Assembly: GCF_900156065.1 (NCBI RefSeq)
Contig: NZ_FTNF01000001.1
Span: forward strand, 558,001-622,000
Direction of reading: 5' to 3'
Source: Micromonospora avicenniae
GTDB lineage: Bacteria; Actinomycetota; Actinomycetes; Mycobacteriales; Micromonosporaceae
Length of the DNA: 64,000 nucleotides
Of the stretch, positions 53,070-63,850 are shown piece by piece. The translations under genes were made by a program, and so were the position numbers. The first letter of the stretch is position 1; every line of letters begins with the position of its first letter. The notes beneath the pieces were generated by a model. It did not search any database. It saw nothing but the letters and a program-made list of their open reading frames with translations, and was not told the origin of the DNA.

Positions 53070-55679
53070 GTGGCCGGTCCGAAGGCACGCACCAACCGCG
53101 CCGCCGCTCTGCACCGTCAGGCCGCCGCCACCGCGGCCGCAGCTGCGGGCATCCTCGACGAGATCCGGCCCGCTCCCGCTGATCAGCGCCGCCAGTACGA
53201 GTTGGCCGACCGGCTCCGCACCGTTGCCGAGCTGGCAGCTCCAGGCTGGGCGGGCGCTTCCCTGGAGACTCTCGCCGCCGACACCGCACCGAATGAAGGC
53301 CCGCCGCCGTTCGTCCGGGTCGGCACCGCCGCGCCGCTGGACGACGCTCGCTTCCCCGCCCTGGTGCCGCTGGTCGGTACGGGTCACCTCAGCATCGACA
53401 CCGATGCGCGGGACTTCCGCGTCGCGGGTCTGCTCCGGGCCGTCCTGCTGCGCTCGATCGCGGCGGCGCCGGCCGGCGCGCTGCTGGTCAGGGCGGTGGA
53501 CGCCACCGGGTCGGCGCTGACGCCGTTCGCTCCGCTGGCTGACGCCGGGCTGCTCCCGCCGCCGGCGTCGGACGTGCCAGGTCTGCGGGCGGTGCTGACC
53601 GAGGCCGAAGAGTGGGCTGCTCCGGGGTCCAGCGGGCGGCGGCGGCACGACCGCACCCTGCTGCTGGTGATCGCCGCACTTCCCGAGCTGACCGCGCCGA
53701 GCGACCTGGCCCGGATCGAGGCGCTGGCCGAACAGGGCCCGGCGGCCGGGTTGCACCTGGTGGTCGCCGGTTGGGCGGCCGCCGGCCCGTACGCGAACCG
53801 CCCGCCGCTGCCCCGGGCCACAACGCTCGCGCTGCGCAACGCGTACGCGCTGCTCGGCGATCCGCCCGGTACGTCGTTCACCAGCCCCGGTGTGGATCCG
53901 CCGGCCGGGCTGAACTCTCCCGTCTTCGTCGAGGCGGATCCGCCGGCCGAACTGGTGGCCACGGTCTGCCGGCGGCTGGCCGCCCAGGTCGAGGCGGGTT
54001 CCCGGCTGGCGCTGACCGAACTGCTGCCGCCGACCGGCGAGGCGCTCTGGTCGGCGCACTCGACGGACGGGATGACGACCACGGTGGGCGACGCCGGTGG
54101 CCGGCCGGTACCGCTCGGGTTCACCGAACTGACGCCGCACTGGCTGGTCAGCGGCCGGTCCGACGGCAGCCGCTCCGCGTTCCTGACCAACGCGCTGCTC
54201 GGTCTGACCGCCCGGTACGGCCCGGAGGAGCTGACGCTGTACCTGGTGGACCTGGGCGACGGCGAGTCCTTCGTGGAGTTCCTTCAGACCGAGCGGGACC
54301 GGTCCTGGATCCCGCAGGTCCGCGCGGCCGCGATGACCGCCGACCGCGAGTACGTGCGGGACCTGTTCGAGCAGTTGGCGGCCGAGGTGCACCGCCGCGA
54401 GGAGACGGGTCGCCGGGCCGGCGGGCAGCGCTTCGCCGCGCTCCGGGAACACACTGCGCTGCCCCGGATCGTCTGCGTGGTGGACAATGTGCCGCTGCTC
54501 TTCGCCGAACGGGACCGGCTCAGCGCCGACATCGCGTCCCGCCTCGACGCTCTCGCCCGGTCCGGACGGACGTACGGCGTTCATCTGGTGCTGGCCGGTG
54601 CCGGTGATCTGGGGCTGGCCGGGCGGTCGGACGGCGGCCACCGGGATTCGCTGCTCGGGCAGTTCCCGGTCCGGGTTGCGCTGCCGGGCGGGGGCGCCGT
54701 CCTGGAGCCGACCAACGATTCGGCGGCCGGCCTGCCGATGGGCAGCGCTGTGGTGAACACGGCCGGCGGGCTCGGCGGCCCGCGGGGCGCGGTACGCGGT
54801 CACGAGCGGCTGATCCGGTACCCGGATCCGCAGGACGAACCGGAGACGGTGGAGCGGCTGCGCCACGAACTCTGGGCGGCCCGTCCGGCGGGTGCGGCGC
54901 CGCCGGTGGTGTTCGCCGGGTACGCCCGGCCGCTGCTCCGCAACGACCCCCGGTACCGGGCGGCGGTCGCCAACCTGGCGCACGCTCCGGCAGCCCTGCT
55001 GGGTCGGGCGGTGGACGTGAACCGGTCGACGGTGGCCGTGCCGCTCGGTCCGGCTGCGGGGCGCAACCTCGCCGTCCTCGGTCCTGGGCCGGAGGCGGCC
55101 TCGCTGCTCGCCACCGCGGCCCGGAGCACCGCCGCCCACCACGCCGCGGGCACGGCCCGTTTCTTCATCGCCGCCGCCGACCCGGACTGCCGTCCGCTGG
55201 CCGAGGCGCTGACCACCGAGCTGGCCGCCGTGCATCCGGCCACGACCGTCGACGTCGCCGGCCTGCTCGACATCGTGGCCGGCACCGGATCCTCCGGGTC
55301 CACCCCGGACGACGAGGGTGGGGCGACGCCGACGAACGACCCCACGTATCTCGTGCTCTTCGGCGCGGGTCGCGCGGACGCCGAGGAGTTGCCCGTCGAG
55401 CTGTTGCGGACGCTGCTGCGGGAGGGTCCGCCGGTCGGTCGGCACCTGCTCGGCTGGTGGCGGGTGGTGCCGCCGTTCGCTGCCCTGCTGGAGCCGGAGG
55501 ATGCCGTGGACAAACTCGCGGCCGTCGCCGCGGTGGGCGTGCCCGGAGCCCAGCTCGTCAGCGTCTTCCACCGGCCGGTGGAGTGGCGTCCCCGGCCGGG
55601 TCGGGCGGTGCTCTGGGACGGGCCGGACGAGCAGGGCGTGGTCCTGGTGCCGTTCGCCGAGGAGGAGGCGTGGGCATGA
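53070..55679 (+). CDS. FtsK/EccC-like multi-module protein with degenerate Walker motifs
   Basis: 869 aa from GTG 53070 (GTG 53061 abuts the AGAGGGG site and is less likely). A central FtsK/SpoIIIE-like module (about 335-560) keeps the family frame TPHWLVSGRSDGSRSAFL ... RYGPEELTLYLVDLG, but the Walker A lysine is replaced (SRS for GKS) and the Walker B reads CVVDNV without the usual Glu. Flanking segments (about 90-270 and 640-800, the latter with NLAVLGPGPEAASLL) look like further eroded copies. This resembles the inactive domains of EccC proteins. No transmembrane helix. Probably a structural or regulatory component. Confidence 0.75.
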   Translation: MAGPKARTNRAAALHRQAAATAAAAAGILDEIRPAPADQRRQYELADRLRTVAELAAPGWAGASLETLAADTAPNEGPPPFVRVGTAAPLDDARFPALVPLVGTGHLSIDTDARDFRVAGLLRAVLLRSIAAAPAGALLVRAVDATGSALTPFAPLADAGLLPPPASDVPGLRAVLTEAEEWAAPGSSGRRRHDRTLLLVIAALPELTAPSDLARIEALAEQGPAAGLHLVVAGWAAAGPYANRPPLPRATTLALRNAYALLGDPPGTSFTSPGVDPPAGLNSPVFVEADPPAELVATVCRRLAAQVEAGSRLALTELLPPTGEALWSAHSTDGMTTTVGDAGGRPVPLGFTELTPHWLVSGRSDGSRSAFLTNALLGLTARYGPEELTLYLVDLGDGESFVEFLQTERDRSWIPQVRAAAMTADREYVRDLFEQLAAEVHRREETGRRAGGQRFAALREHTALPRIVCVVDNVPLLFAERDRLSADIASRLDALARSGRTYGVHLVLAGAGDLGLAGRSDGGHRDSLLGQFPVRVALPGGGAVLEPTNDSAAGLPMGSAVVNTAGGLGGPRGAVRGHERLIRYPDPQDEPETVERLRHELWAARPAGAAPPVVFAGYARPLLRNDPRYRAAVANLAHAPAALLGRAVDVNRSTVAVPLGPAAGRNLAVLGPGPEAASLLATAARSTAAHHAAGTARFFIAAADPDCRPLAEALTTELAAVHPATTVDVAGLLDIVAGTGSSGSTPDDEGGATPTNDPTYLVLFGAGRADAEELPVELLRTLLREGPPVGRHLLGWWRVVPPFAALLEPEDAVDKLAAVAAVGVPGAQLVSVFHRPVEWRPRPGRAVLWDGPDEQGVVLVPFAEEEAWA

Positions 55680-56440
55680 GCCGCAACGGGAGGAAGGCGG
55701 CCACGGCCACGCGGGACGAGCGGCAGGATCCGGCCGGGCCGGGCCGGCAGCGTACCGCCGAGCAACATGGGTCTGCTCCGCGGCCGGCCGCGACGACCGA
55801 TGCCGCGGTGGACGCCTGGCAGGACTACCTGGCGGCGGCCCGTCAGCTGGACGGGGTACGCCGGGCCGCGGCGGCAGCCGCCGGTGAGCAGGCCCGGTCG
55901 GTGCAGGCGGCCCGGGACGAGCTGACCGAGGTCCGTACGCGGCTCGCCGCTCAGCAGAGCCGGCTGCGCGAGCGGGGCGTACCGCAGATCTCGCTGGTGC
56001 CGTCACCGCCGGAACTGTCCGAGGAGACCCGCGCGCTGGCCGGCGGTCCGGCCACCGTCCTGGCGGGGCTCCGCACCGCTCGCGACCGGGTAGACGCGGC
56101 GGACGTCGCACTTGCCGCGCGGCATCCGCTGCGCCCGGCGAGCTGGTCCGCGCGGCCCCGCAACCTGCTGGTGTACGGCCCACTCGCGCTGCTGGTGCCG
56201 CTGATCCAGGTGGTGGTCTACGTCGCGACCGGCGCCGGTGCGGCGACCGTCGCCGCCCTGATCTGCGGCCTGCCGATGCCGGCGGTGGCGTTCGTGGCCG
56301 GTTGGATCGGCGTCGGGCGGGTCTTCCGGTCGCGGCGCGGGGGTCGGGTGGACCGGACGTCGCGGTTCGGGGCGCTGGTCTGCCTGGTGCCGGCTGTGCT
56401 GGTCACCGCCGGCCTGCTGTTCGCCATGTTGGCCGGCTGA
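55676..56440 (+). CDS. Coiled-coil membrane protein partnered with the FtsK-like protein
   Basis: 254 aa. An Ala/Arg/Glu-rich N-terminal half predicts a coiled coil (about 45-105: QLDGVRRAAAAAAGEQARSV onward), followed by three hydrophobic segments (about 160-180, 184-205, 230-252). ATG 55676 overlaps the FtsK-like stop (ATGA), so the two products are made together and probably interact, the membrane protein anchoring the FtsK-like one. Family not recognised. Confidence 0.75.
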   Translation: MSRNGRKAATATRDERQDPAGPGRQRTAEQHGSAPRPAATTDAAVDAWQDYLAAARQLDGVRRAAAAAAGEQARSVQAARDELTEVRTRLAAQQSRLRERGVPQISLVPSPPELSEETRALAGGPATVLAGLRTARDRVDAADVALAARHPLRPASWSARPRNLLVYGPLALLVPLIQVVVYVATGAGAATVAALICGLPMPAVAFVAGWIGVGRVFRSRRGGRVDRTSRFGALVCLVPAVLVTAGLLFAMLAG

Positions 56441-56528
56441 TACGCCCCCGGCTCCTCCCGTCACGCCGTCGACGTCGGCCCGCCCGGGCCGACATTCCGG
56501 TGACGAACGGGAACGGGCGGGAACGCAA

Positions 56529-56562
56529 CGGCCGGTCGGCCTGGATCCAGGTCGACCGGCCG
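56529..56562. terminator. Bidirectional terminator between the insert and folE
   Basis: 10-bp perfect arms (56529-56538 and 56553-56562), extended by an inner 12-bp palindrome CCTGGATCCAGG after one G/T mismatch. It lies between convergent genes and marks the right edge of the inserted block. Confidence 0.75.
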
Positions 56563-56576
56563 GGTGGTACGCCGGG

Positions 56577-57206
56577 TCAGCGGGGCAGTATCAGAGCCAT
56601 CGCCTCGGCCCGGGACTTCGCGTCGTTCTGGAGCGTGCCACGCACCGCCGACGTGATCGTCTGGGCGCCCGATTTCTGGATGCCGCGCATCGCCATGCAC
56701 ATGTGCTCGCACTCGAGCACCACGATCACGCCTCTGGGCGCGAGCTTATTCATCAGGAGATCGGCGATCTGCGAGGTCAGCCGCTCCTGCACCTGGGGCC
56801 GGCGGGCGTAGACCTCGACGAGCCGGGCCAGCTTGGACAGGCCGGTGATCCGCCCGTCCGGGCCGGGGATGTAGCCGATGTGCGCGCTACCCCGGAACGG
56901 CAGCAGGTGGTGCTCGCAGAGGCTCATCACGTCGATGTCCCGGACGATCACCAGCTCCTGGTGGTTGGCCTCGAAGGTGGTGCTGAGCACCTGGGCCGGG
57001 TCGACCCGGAGGCCGGCGAAGAGCTCGGCGTAGGCCCGCGCCACCCGGGCCGGGGTCTGCCGGAGCCCGTCGCGGTCGGGGTTCTCCCCCACCGCGATCA
57101 GGATCTCGCGTACCGCCTTCTCGATCCGGGGCAGGTCGACGCTGTCCTCGACCGGGCCACCGGTGAGCTTGCCGTTGATCAGCCGCGCGGCGATGTAGTC
57201 CAGCAT
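56577..57206 (-). CDS. folE: GTP cyclohydrolase I
   Basis: 209 aa from the first canonical start. It converts GTP to dihydroneopterin triphosphate, the first step of folate synthesis. Zinc ligands [10 protein letters not shown] and ECEHMCM are intact, with the QVQERLT and GVVEVYARR-like core. The coding-like frame continues upstream without a stop to a CTG at 57284 that overlaps the ftsH stop codon (CTGA), so the true start may be 26 codons earlier. Separated from folP by the 13-kb insert. Confidence 0.96.
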   Translation of the reverse strand: MLDYIAARLINGKLTGGPVEDSVDLPRIEKAVREILIAVGENPDRDGLRQTPARVARAYAELFAGLRVDPAQVLSTTFEANHQELVIVRDIDVMSLCEHHLLPFRGSAHIGYIPGPDGRITGLSKLARLVEVYARRPQVQERLTSQIADLLMNKLAPRGVIVVLECEHMCMAMRGIQKSGAQTITSAVRGTLQNDAKSRAEAMALILPR

Positions 57207-57233
57207 GTCGTCGCCGTCGGGCTCGGTCGCGGA

Positions 57234-57267
57234 GGCGGCCAGCCCCCGATCATCGGGGCTGGCCGCC
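57234..57267 (-). terminator. Hairpin between ftsH and folE
   Basis: 13-bp perfect arms (57234-57246 and 57255-57267) with an 8-nt loop, 14 bp after the ftsH stop. It may be a terminator or attenuator reducing read-through into folE. If folE starts at the upstream CTG, the hairpin lies inside the coding sequence. Confidence 0.5.
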
Positions 57268-57280
57268 GGGTCCGTCGTGC

Positions 57281-59296
<2,016 letters not shown>

Positions 59297-59828
59297 GCTG
59301 TTGTCGGGCACCTGAGCGCCCGCATCCTCCTGATCGACGTCCTGACCGTCTGATTGGTGTCGCCGCCTTGGCGGCTGCCGGAGCCGCCGTGCGAGCCGGC
59401 CTCGACCTCCGAGGAGCGACAAACTGCCGCGCCGCGGTCATTCGACGGTACACCGTGTGCGCACGGAGTGAGCTTGCGAGCCCCGCACTCGACGCACGTC
59501 GGACATCGACGGCACGTCCCCTGAGCCGGGGCCCACCAGCCCGCGCCGGGTCGTACGGCGGACCGGGCGGAGACCGACGTGACGAGGAGTCCGAGCCCGG
59601 CCACCCGCGAACACCCGGTCACGCAGTCGAGGGGCCGAGCGCGGAGGTACCTCCACGCCACCGACGTACACGGTAGTCCGAACAGCTGAGAATCCGCTGA
59701 ACGTCCGCTTGACGAACGCGCCCTGTTCAACTTCCCGGCGCAGTCCGTCCGACCGGAAGCTCGGACGCGGTGCGTACGCGCCGCACGGATTCAGGTGGCA
59801 GGGGGCTCGACGCCGCCGCGAGGAGGAT
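59297..59828. other. hpt-ftsH intergenic region
   Basis: 532 bp without a gene I can support; presumably holds the ftsH promoter. No strong hairpin, operator or small ORF with a ribosome site was seen. Confidence 0.5.
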
Positions 59829-60404
59829 TCAGGAGCGGGCGTAGACCTCGGGCTTCAGCACGCCGACGTACGGCAGCTCCCGGTAACGCTCGTCGAAGTC
59901 GAGTCCGTAGCCGACGACGAACTCGGTCGGGATGTCGAAGCCCACGTACTTCACCGGGACCGGGACCTTGACCGCGTCGGGCTTGCGGAACAGCGCGACG
60001 ACCTCGACGCTCGCGGCGGAACGGGACTCCAGGTAGCGCAGCAGCCAGGAGAGGGTGAGACCCGAGTCGACGATGTCCTCGACGACGATCACGTGTCGGC
60101 CGGCGATGTCGCGGTCCAGGTCCTTGAGGATGCGCACCACGCCGGAGGAGGTGGTGCCCTGCCCGTACGACGAGACGGCCATGAACTCGAGTTCGGCGGG
60201 CGGGCCGTGGCGGCCGAGCGCCCGGGCGAAGTCGGCCATGAACATCACCGCGCCCTTGAGCACGCAAACCAGCAGGAGCCCGTCCTCGACGTGGGCGTGG
60301 TCCGCTGCGACCTGCTTGGCGAGTTCCGCGGTCTTCTCGCGGATCTGCGCCTCGGAGATGATCACGTGGTCGATGTCGGCGTCGTACCAGGAGCCGTCTG
60401 CCAT
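59829..60404 (-). CDS. hpt: Hypoxanthine phosphoribosyltransferase
   Basis: 191 aa. It salvages hypoxanthine and guanine to IMP and GMP. The PRPP-binding loop VIVVEDIVDSGLTL (about 109-122) is intact, with VCVLKGAVMFMADF upstream and KYVGFDIPTEFVVGYGLD downstream. ATG 60404 chosen because MADGSWYDADIDHVIISE matches the usual N-terminus. It sits in the actinobacterial tilS-hpt-ftsH order, interrupted here by the 60506 and 60795 genes. Confidence 0.96.
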   Translation of the reverse strand: MADGSWYDADIDHVIISEAQIREKTAELAKQVAADHAHVEDGLLLVCVLKGAVMFMADFARALGRHGPPAELEFMAVSSYGQGTTSSGVVRILKDLDRDIAGRHVIVVEDIVDSGLTLSWLLRYLESRSAASVEVVALFRKPDAVKVPVPVKYVGFDIPTEFVVGYGLDFDERYRELPYVGVLKPEVYARS

Positions 60405-60505
60405 GGCTCCTAGCCTGCCGTACGCCGGTCGACCCCCGTCGGCGGGGCCGCCCCTTTTGGCGCGGTCCCGCCCGGGATTTTTCCGCTGAATCAGATCAAA
60501 TGGCA

Positions 60506-60643
60506 TCAGCAGGTACCGGAATGCCATCGACGCCCGGCGTCGGTCGGCTTCCAGTCGGCGGAGTCGCGGCTGTCGGCGGTCACGCCGGTCGCCGCGGCGG
60601 CGGCGAGAAGGACCAGGAACAGTACGAGGAACAGGAACTCCAT
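60506..60643 (-). CDS. Small membrane protein (45 aa)
   Basis: MEFLFLVLFLVLLAAAAATG forms one transmembrane helix, followed by a charged C-terminus TADSRDSADWKPTDAGRRW. It lies between hpt and the divergent GlxA-type regulator gene, with GTGAG before the ATG. The composition and the D-S-R-D-x-x-D-W tail look like a genuine small protein rather than a shadow ORF. Function unknown. Confidence 0.5.
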   Translation of the reverse strand: MEFLFLVLFLVLLAAAAATGVTADSRDSADWKPTDAGRRWHSGTC

Positions 60644-60782
60644 GACGGCGCTCACTTTCACACGGTTGATGTCGGTTTCGCCGCCGATGCGCATCGGGTC
60701 TGACCTCAGTCTGCGACGCCGCGCCGCGGGCTGACAGCGGCAGGAATGCCACTGGTCATCGATTTACTGCCACCCGCGGGGT

Positions 60783-60788
60783 TACCCT
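60783..60788 (+). promoter_or_regulatory. -10 box TACCCT of the leaderless GlxA-type regulator gene
   Basis: 6-nt spacer to the ATG at 60795; no ribosome site. Confidence 0.5.
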
Positions 60789-60794
60789 CGTCAC

Positions 60795-61757
60795 ATGCTC
60801 CGCTCAGTGGCCGTACTCGTCCTGGACCAGGTCGCGCCATTCGAACTCGGCGTGCTCGCAGAGGTCTTCGGCACCGACCGGACGGCCGACGGATTCCCCG
60901 ACTACCGCTTCGACGTGTGCAGCCCGGACGGCCGGCCGGTTCGCACGTCCTCCGGCTTCCAACTGGTACCGCACGGAGACCTCGGCCCCCTGGAGGACGC
61001 GGACCTGGTCGCGGTCCCCGCCCACGACCGGTGCGCCAGCGTCCCCGAGCCGGTGCTCGAAGCGCTGCGCCGAGCCGACGCACGCGGCGCGCACCTGCTC
61101 AGCGTCTGCTCGGGCGCCTTCCTGCTCGGCGCGGCCGGGCTGCTCGACGGCCGCGAATGCACCACCCACTGGCGGTACGTCGACGAACTGCAACAGTTGC
61201 ACCCGTCGGCCCGGGTCCAGTGCAACTCGCTCTACGTGGCGGACGGTCGGCTGCTCACCAGTGCCGGCACCGCCGCCGGCATCGACGCCTGCCTGCACCT
61301 GATCCGTCAGGAGCATGGTTCGGCCACCGCCACCCGGCTGGCCCGCCGCATGGTGGTCCCACCGCATCGGGACGGCGGTCAGGCCCAGTACGTCGAGGCG
61401 CCGATCCCAAAGGCGCCGCAGGCCCCGACCCTCGAACCGGTACTGGAGTGGCTCATGGGGCACCTGCAGCGGCCCGTCACCGTCGACGAGCTGGCGGCCC
61501 GGGCGGGCATGGCCCCTCGTACGTTCGCGCGCCGTTTCCGGGCCGAGACCGGCACCACCCCGCACGACTGGGTCACCAACCAGCGGGTGCTGCTAGCCCG
61601 GCGGCTGCTGGAGGAGACCCGGCTCAGCGTCGAGGCGGTCGCCGACCAGGCCGGCTTCGGCGACGCGGCGGCGCTGCGCCACCACTTCACCCGCCGGGTC
61701 GGCGCCACGCCGCAGAGCTACCGCACCACCTTCCGCGACCGCACCCACGCCGGCTGA
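60795..61757 (+). CDS. GlxA/FtrA-type transcriptional regulator (DJ-1/PfpI plus AraC HTH)
   Basis: 320 aa. N-terminal DJ-1/PfpI-like domain (about 4-170) with a Cys in LLSVCSGAFLLGAAGLLDG at the nucleophile elbow and CTTHW following; C-terminal AraC double helix-turn-helix (about 220-315: TVDELAARAGMAPRTFARRF and AVADQAGFGDAAALRHHF). Likely a ligand-sensing transcriptional activator. Convergent with tilS (4 bp between stops). Target genes not evident. Confidence 0.9.
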   Translation: MLRSVAVLVLDQVAPFELGVLAEVFGTDRTADGFPDYRFDVCSPDGRPVRTSSGFQLVPHGDLGPLEDADLVAVPAHDRCASVPEPVLEALRRADARGAHLLSVCSGAFLLGAAGLLDGRECTTHWRYVDELQQLHPSARVQCNSLYVADGRLLTSAGTAAGIDACLHLIRQEHGSATATRLARRMVVPPHRDGGQAQYVEAPIPKAPQAPTLEPVLEWLMGHLQRPVTVDELAARAGMAPRTFARRFRAETGTTPHDWVTNQRVLLARRLLEETRLSVEAVADQAGFGDAAALRHHFTRRVGATPQSYRTTFRDRTHAG

Positions 61758-61761
61758 CGTC

Positions 61762-62757
61762 CTAGGCCCGCTCCTGAGCGAGATGGAGGCGATCGGCGCG
61801 GCGTTGGACGCACAGACCGCCGGGCAGGTACGCGGGACCCTGGCCCCGCCATGCCGTGACCAGGGCGTCCAGCGCCGCCACGTGCCGGTGGGAGAGCGCG
61901 CTCGGCGGGGCGCCCAGCTCACGCGCCCAGGCGTGCAGCACCCGGCCGCGTACGGCGGGGGCGAGAGCGGTCAGTGCCGGGACGGAGAGTCCCCCGGCGG
62001 GGTGCCGGGCCGTTGCCAACGCCGCCGCGGCGATCTCGTCGAGCGCGGCGTTGTCCTCGGCGACCAGCCGGGCGGTACGAGCCAGCCCGTCCAGCACCGC
62101 CGACCCCAGCGCGCGGACCAGCGCGGGCAACACGTCGGAGCGCACCCGCGCCCGGGTGTACGCGGGGTCGCTGTTGTGCGGGTCGACCCACGGCTTCAGG
62201 CCGAGCGCGGCGCACGCCGCCCGGGTCTGCTCCCGGGTGATTCCGAGCAGCGGTCGCAGCAGCGGCACCCCGGCCAGATCCCGCCGGGCGGGCATCCCGG
62301 CCAGGCCACGCGGACCGGCGCCCCGGGCCAGCGCGAGCAGCACGGTCTCGGCCTGGTCGTCGCGGGTGTGTCCGGTGAGCAACGCCACGGCGCCGCGCCG
62401 CGCGGCGGCGTCCGCCAGCGCCTCGTAGCGAGCCTCCCGGGCCGCCGCCTCGGGGCCACCGGGACGCCCGGCCACCTCCACCCGGACCAGCTCCACCGGA
62501 GCCATTCCCAGCTCGCCGGCCAACGCCGCCACCTCGGCGGCCCGTTCGGCAGAGCCCGCCTGAAGCCCGTGGTCGACCGTCACCAGGCCGGCACGCCGGC
62601 CGAGGCGCGGTGCGACGAACGCGGTGGTGGCGGCGAGCGCCAACGAGTCGGCGCCACCGGAACAGGCCACCAGCACCGGCCCGTCCCCGGGCAGATCGGT
62701 CAGCGCACGGCGTACCGCCACCCGGATCGCGGCCACCGGCGGGGCGAGTACGGCCAC
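61762..62757 (-). CDS. tilS: tRNA(Ile)-lysidine synthetase
   Basis: 331 aa. It converts C34 of the CAU-anticodon tRNA-Ile to lysidine, allowing AUA decoding. PP-loop ACSGGADSLAL (about 31-41) is intact, with VTVDHGLQ and LLTGHTRDDQAETVLL following. Shorter than E. coli TilS, lacking the far C-terminal domain, as usual in actinobacteria. GTG 62757 starts 10 bp after the upstream metallopeptidase stop; the ribosome site is weak. Confidence 0.93.
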   Translation of the reverse strand: MAVLAPPVAAIRVAVRRALTDLPGDGPVLVACSGGADSLALAATTAFVAPRLGRRAGLVTVDHGLQAGSAERAAEVAALAGELGMAPVELVRVEVAGRPGGPEAAAREARYEALADAAARRGAVALLTGHTRDDQAETVLLALARGAGPRGLAGMPARRDLAGVPLLRPLLGITREQTRAACAALGLKPWVDPHNSDPAYTRARVRSDVLPALVRALGSAVLDGLARTARLVAEDNAALDEIAAAALATARHPAGGLSVPALTALAPAVRGRVLHAWARELGAPPSALSHRHVAALDALVTAWRGQGPAYLPGGLCVQRRADRLHLAQERA

Positions 62758-62767
62758 CGGCGTACCG

Positions 62768-63838
62768 TCAGCCGGCCGACGGCAGCGGACCGGCCGGGCC
62801 GTGCACCCGGGCCACCCAGGCGTCCGGGTCGCCCAGCTCCTCGATCCGGGGCAGGGTGAGCGGCGAGCCGAACACCTTGTTGAAACCCTCCATGCCGACC
62901 CGCTCGACCACACCGTGCACGAACTTGCGGCCCTCGGCGTACTGGCGCATCTTCACGTCCACGCCCAGCAGCCGGCGAATCGCCTTCTCCAGCGGGTTGC
63001 CGGCCTCGCGCCGCCGGTTGAAGGCGGCCCGGATCCGGTCGACGCTGGGAATGACCTGCGGACCGACGCCGTCCATCACGAACTCGGCGTGCCCCTCCAG
63101 CAAGGTCATCAACGCGGTGAGCCGGTCCAGCACGGCGCGCTGCCCCGGCGTCTGCACGAGATCCAGCACGCTGGTGCGGCTCTCCGGGTCCCGGATCGCG
63201 TCGGCGAGGGTCCCCACGCCGCGGCGCAGCCGATCCAGCAGGGCCTCCTCAGCGCCGGACGAGGCGTCCACGAACGCCTGCACCTCACCCAGGAAGTACG
63301 CCCGCATCCACGGCACGGCGGTGAACTGGGTCCGGTGGGTCACCTCGTGCAGGCACACCCAGAGCCGGAAGTCGTGCGGATCGGCTCCGAGCTTCCGCTC
63401 CACCTCGACGATGTTCGGCGCCACCAGCAGCAGCTGCCCCGGATCGCCGGAGAAGACCTCGTACTGACCGAGCACCCGGCCGGAGAGGTACGCGAGCACG
63501 GTGCCCGCCTGCACCCCGGTCAGCCGGGAGCCGATCGCCTCGGTGAGGGCACCGGGCCGCTTGTCACCGGCGAGCCGGCCGACGAGCGGACCGATCACCT
63601 CGCGCAACCCGGCGATGTTGGCGGCGGCCCAGTCCCGCCGGTCGACGACCCGAACGGGCGGGTGGCTCACCTGCGCCCGCAGACCGGTGTAGTCGGCCAC
63701 GTGCCGGGCCGCCTCCTCGGTCAGCCGCCGCAGGTCGCCGACCACGTCGGTGGCCTCGGCGTACGACACCCGGGGCCCCGACTTGCCCAGCGCCCCCGCG
63801 GTGGCGGCGGCGAGATCCCAGTCCACGAACTGCGCCAT
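62768..63838 (-). CDS. Zinc-dependent metallopeptidase, DUF2342 / F420-associated family
   Basis: 356 aa. Actinobacterial family annotated as zinc-dependent metalloprotease or 'coenzyme F420 biosynthesis-associated' protein. The H-E-x-x-H motif is in CLHEVTHRTQF (about 190-200), and a downstream LLEGHAEFVMDGVG provides a third ligand candidate. ATG 63838 has TACGGT 6 nt upstream (leaderless). It precedes tilS by 10 bp in the same direction. Substrate unknown. Confidence 0.9.
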   Translation of the reverse strand: MAQFVDWDLAAATAGALGKSGPRVSYAEATDVVGDLRRLTEEAARHVADYTGLRAQVSHPPVRVVDRRDWAAANIAGLREVIGPLVGRLAGDKRPGALTEAIGSRLTGVQAGTVLAYLSGRVLGQYEVFSGDPGQLLLVAPNIVEVERKLGADPHDFRLWVCLHEVTHRTQFTAVPWMRAYFLGEVQAFVDASSGAEEALLDRLRRGVGTLADAIRDPESRTSVLDLVQTPGQRAVLDRLTALMTLLEGHAEFVMDGVGPQVIPSVDRIRAAFNRRREAGNPLEKAIRRLLGVDVKMRQYAEGRKFVHGVVERVGMEGFNKVFGSPLTLPRIEELGDPDAWVARVHGPAGPLPSAG

Positions 63839-63844
63839 GCACCC

Positions 63845-63850
63845 ACCGTA
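63845..63850 (-). promoter_or_regulatory. -10 box TACGGT of the metallopeptidase gene
   Basis: Minus-strand TACGGT, 6-nt spacer to the ATG at 63838. Confidence 0.5.

Noticed and set aside
53052..56183. 1043-aa minus-strand open frame opposite the FtsK-like gene
   Set aside because: Antisense shadow, rich in Arg/Gly/Pro, without start signals.
43925..56440. Complete integrative conjugative element
   Set aside because: No integrase, relaxase, replication gene, tRNA or flanking direct repeats were found at either edge.
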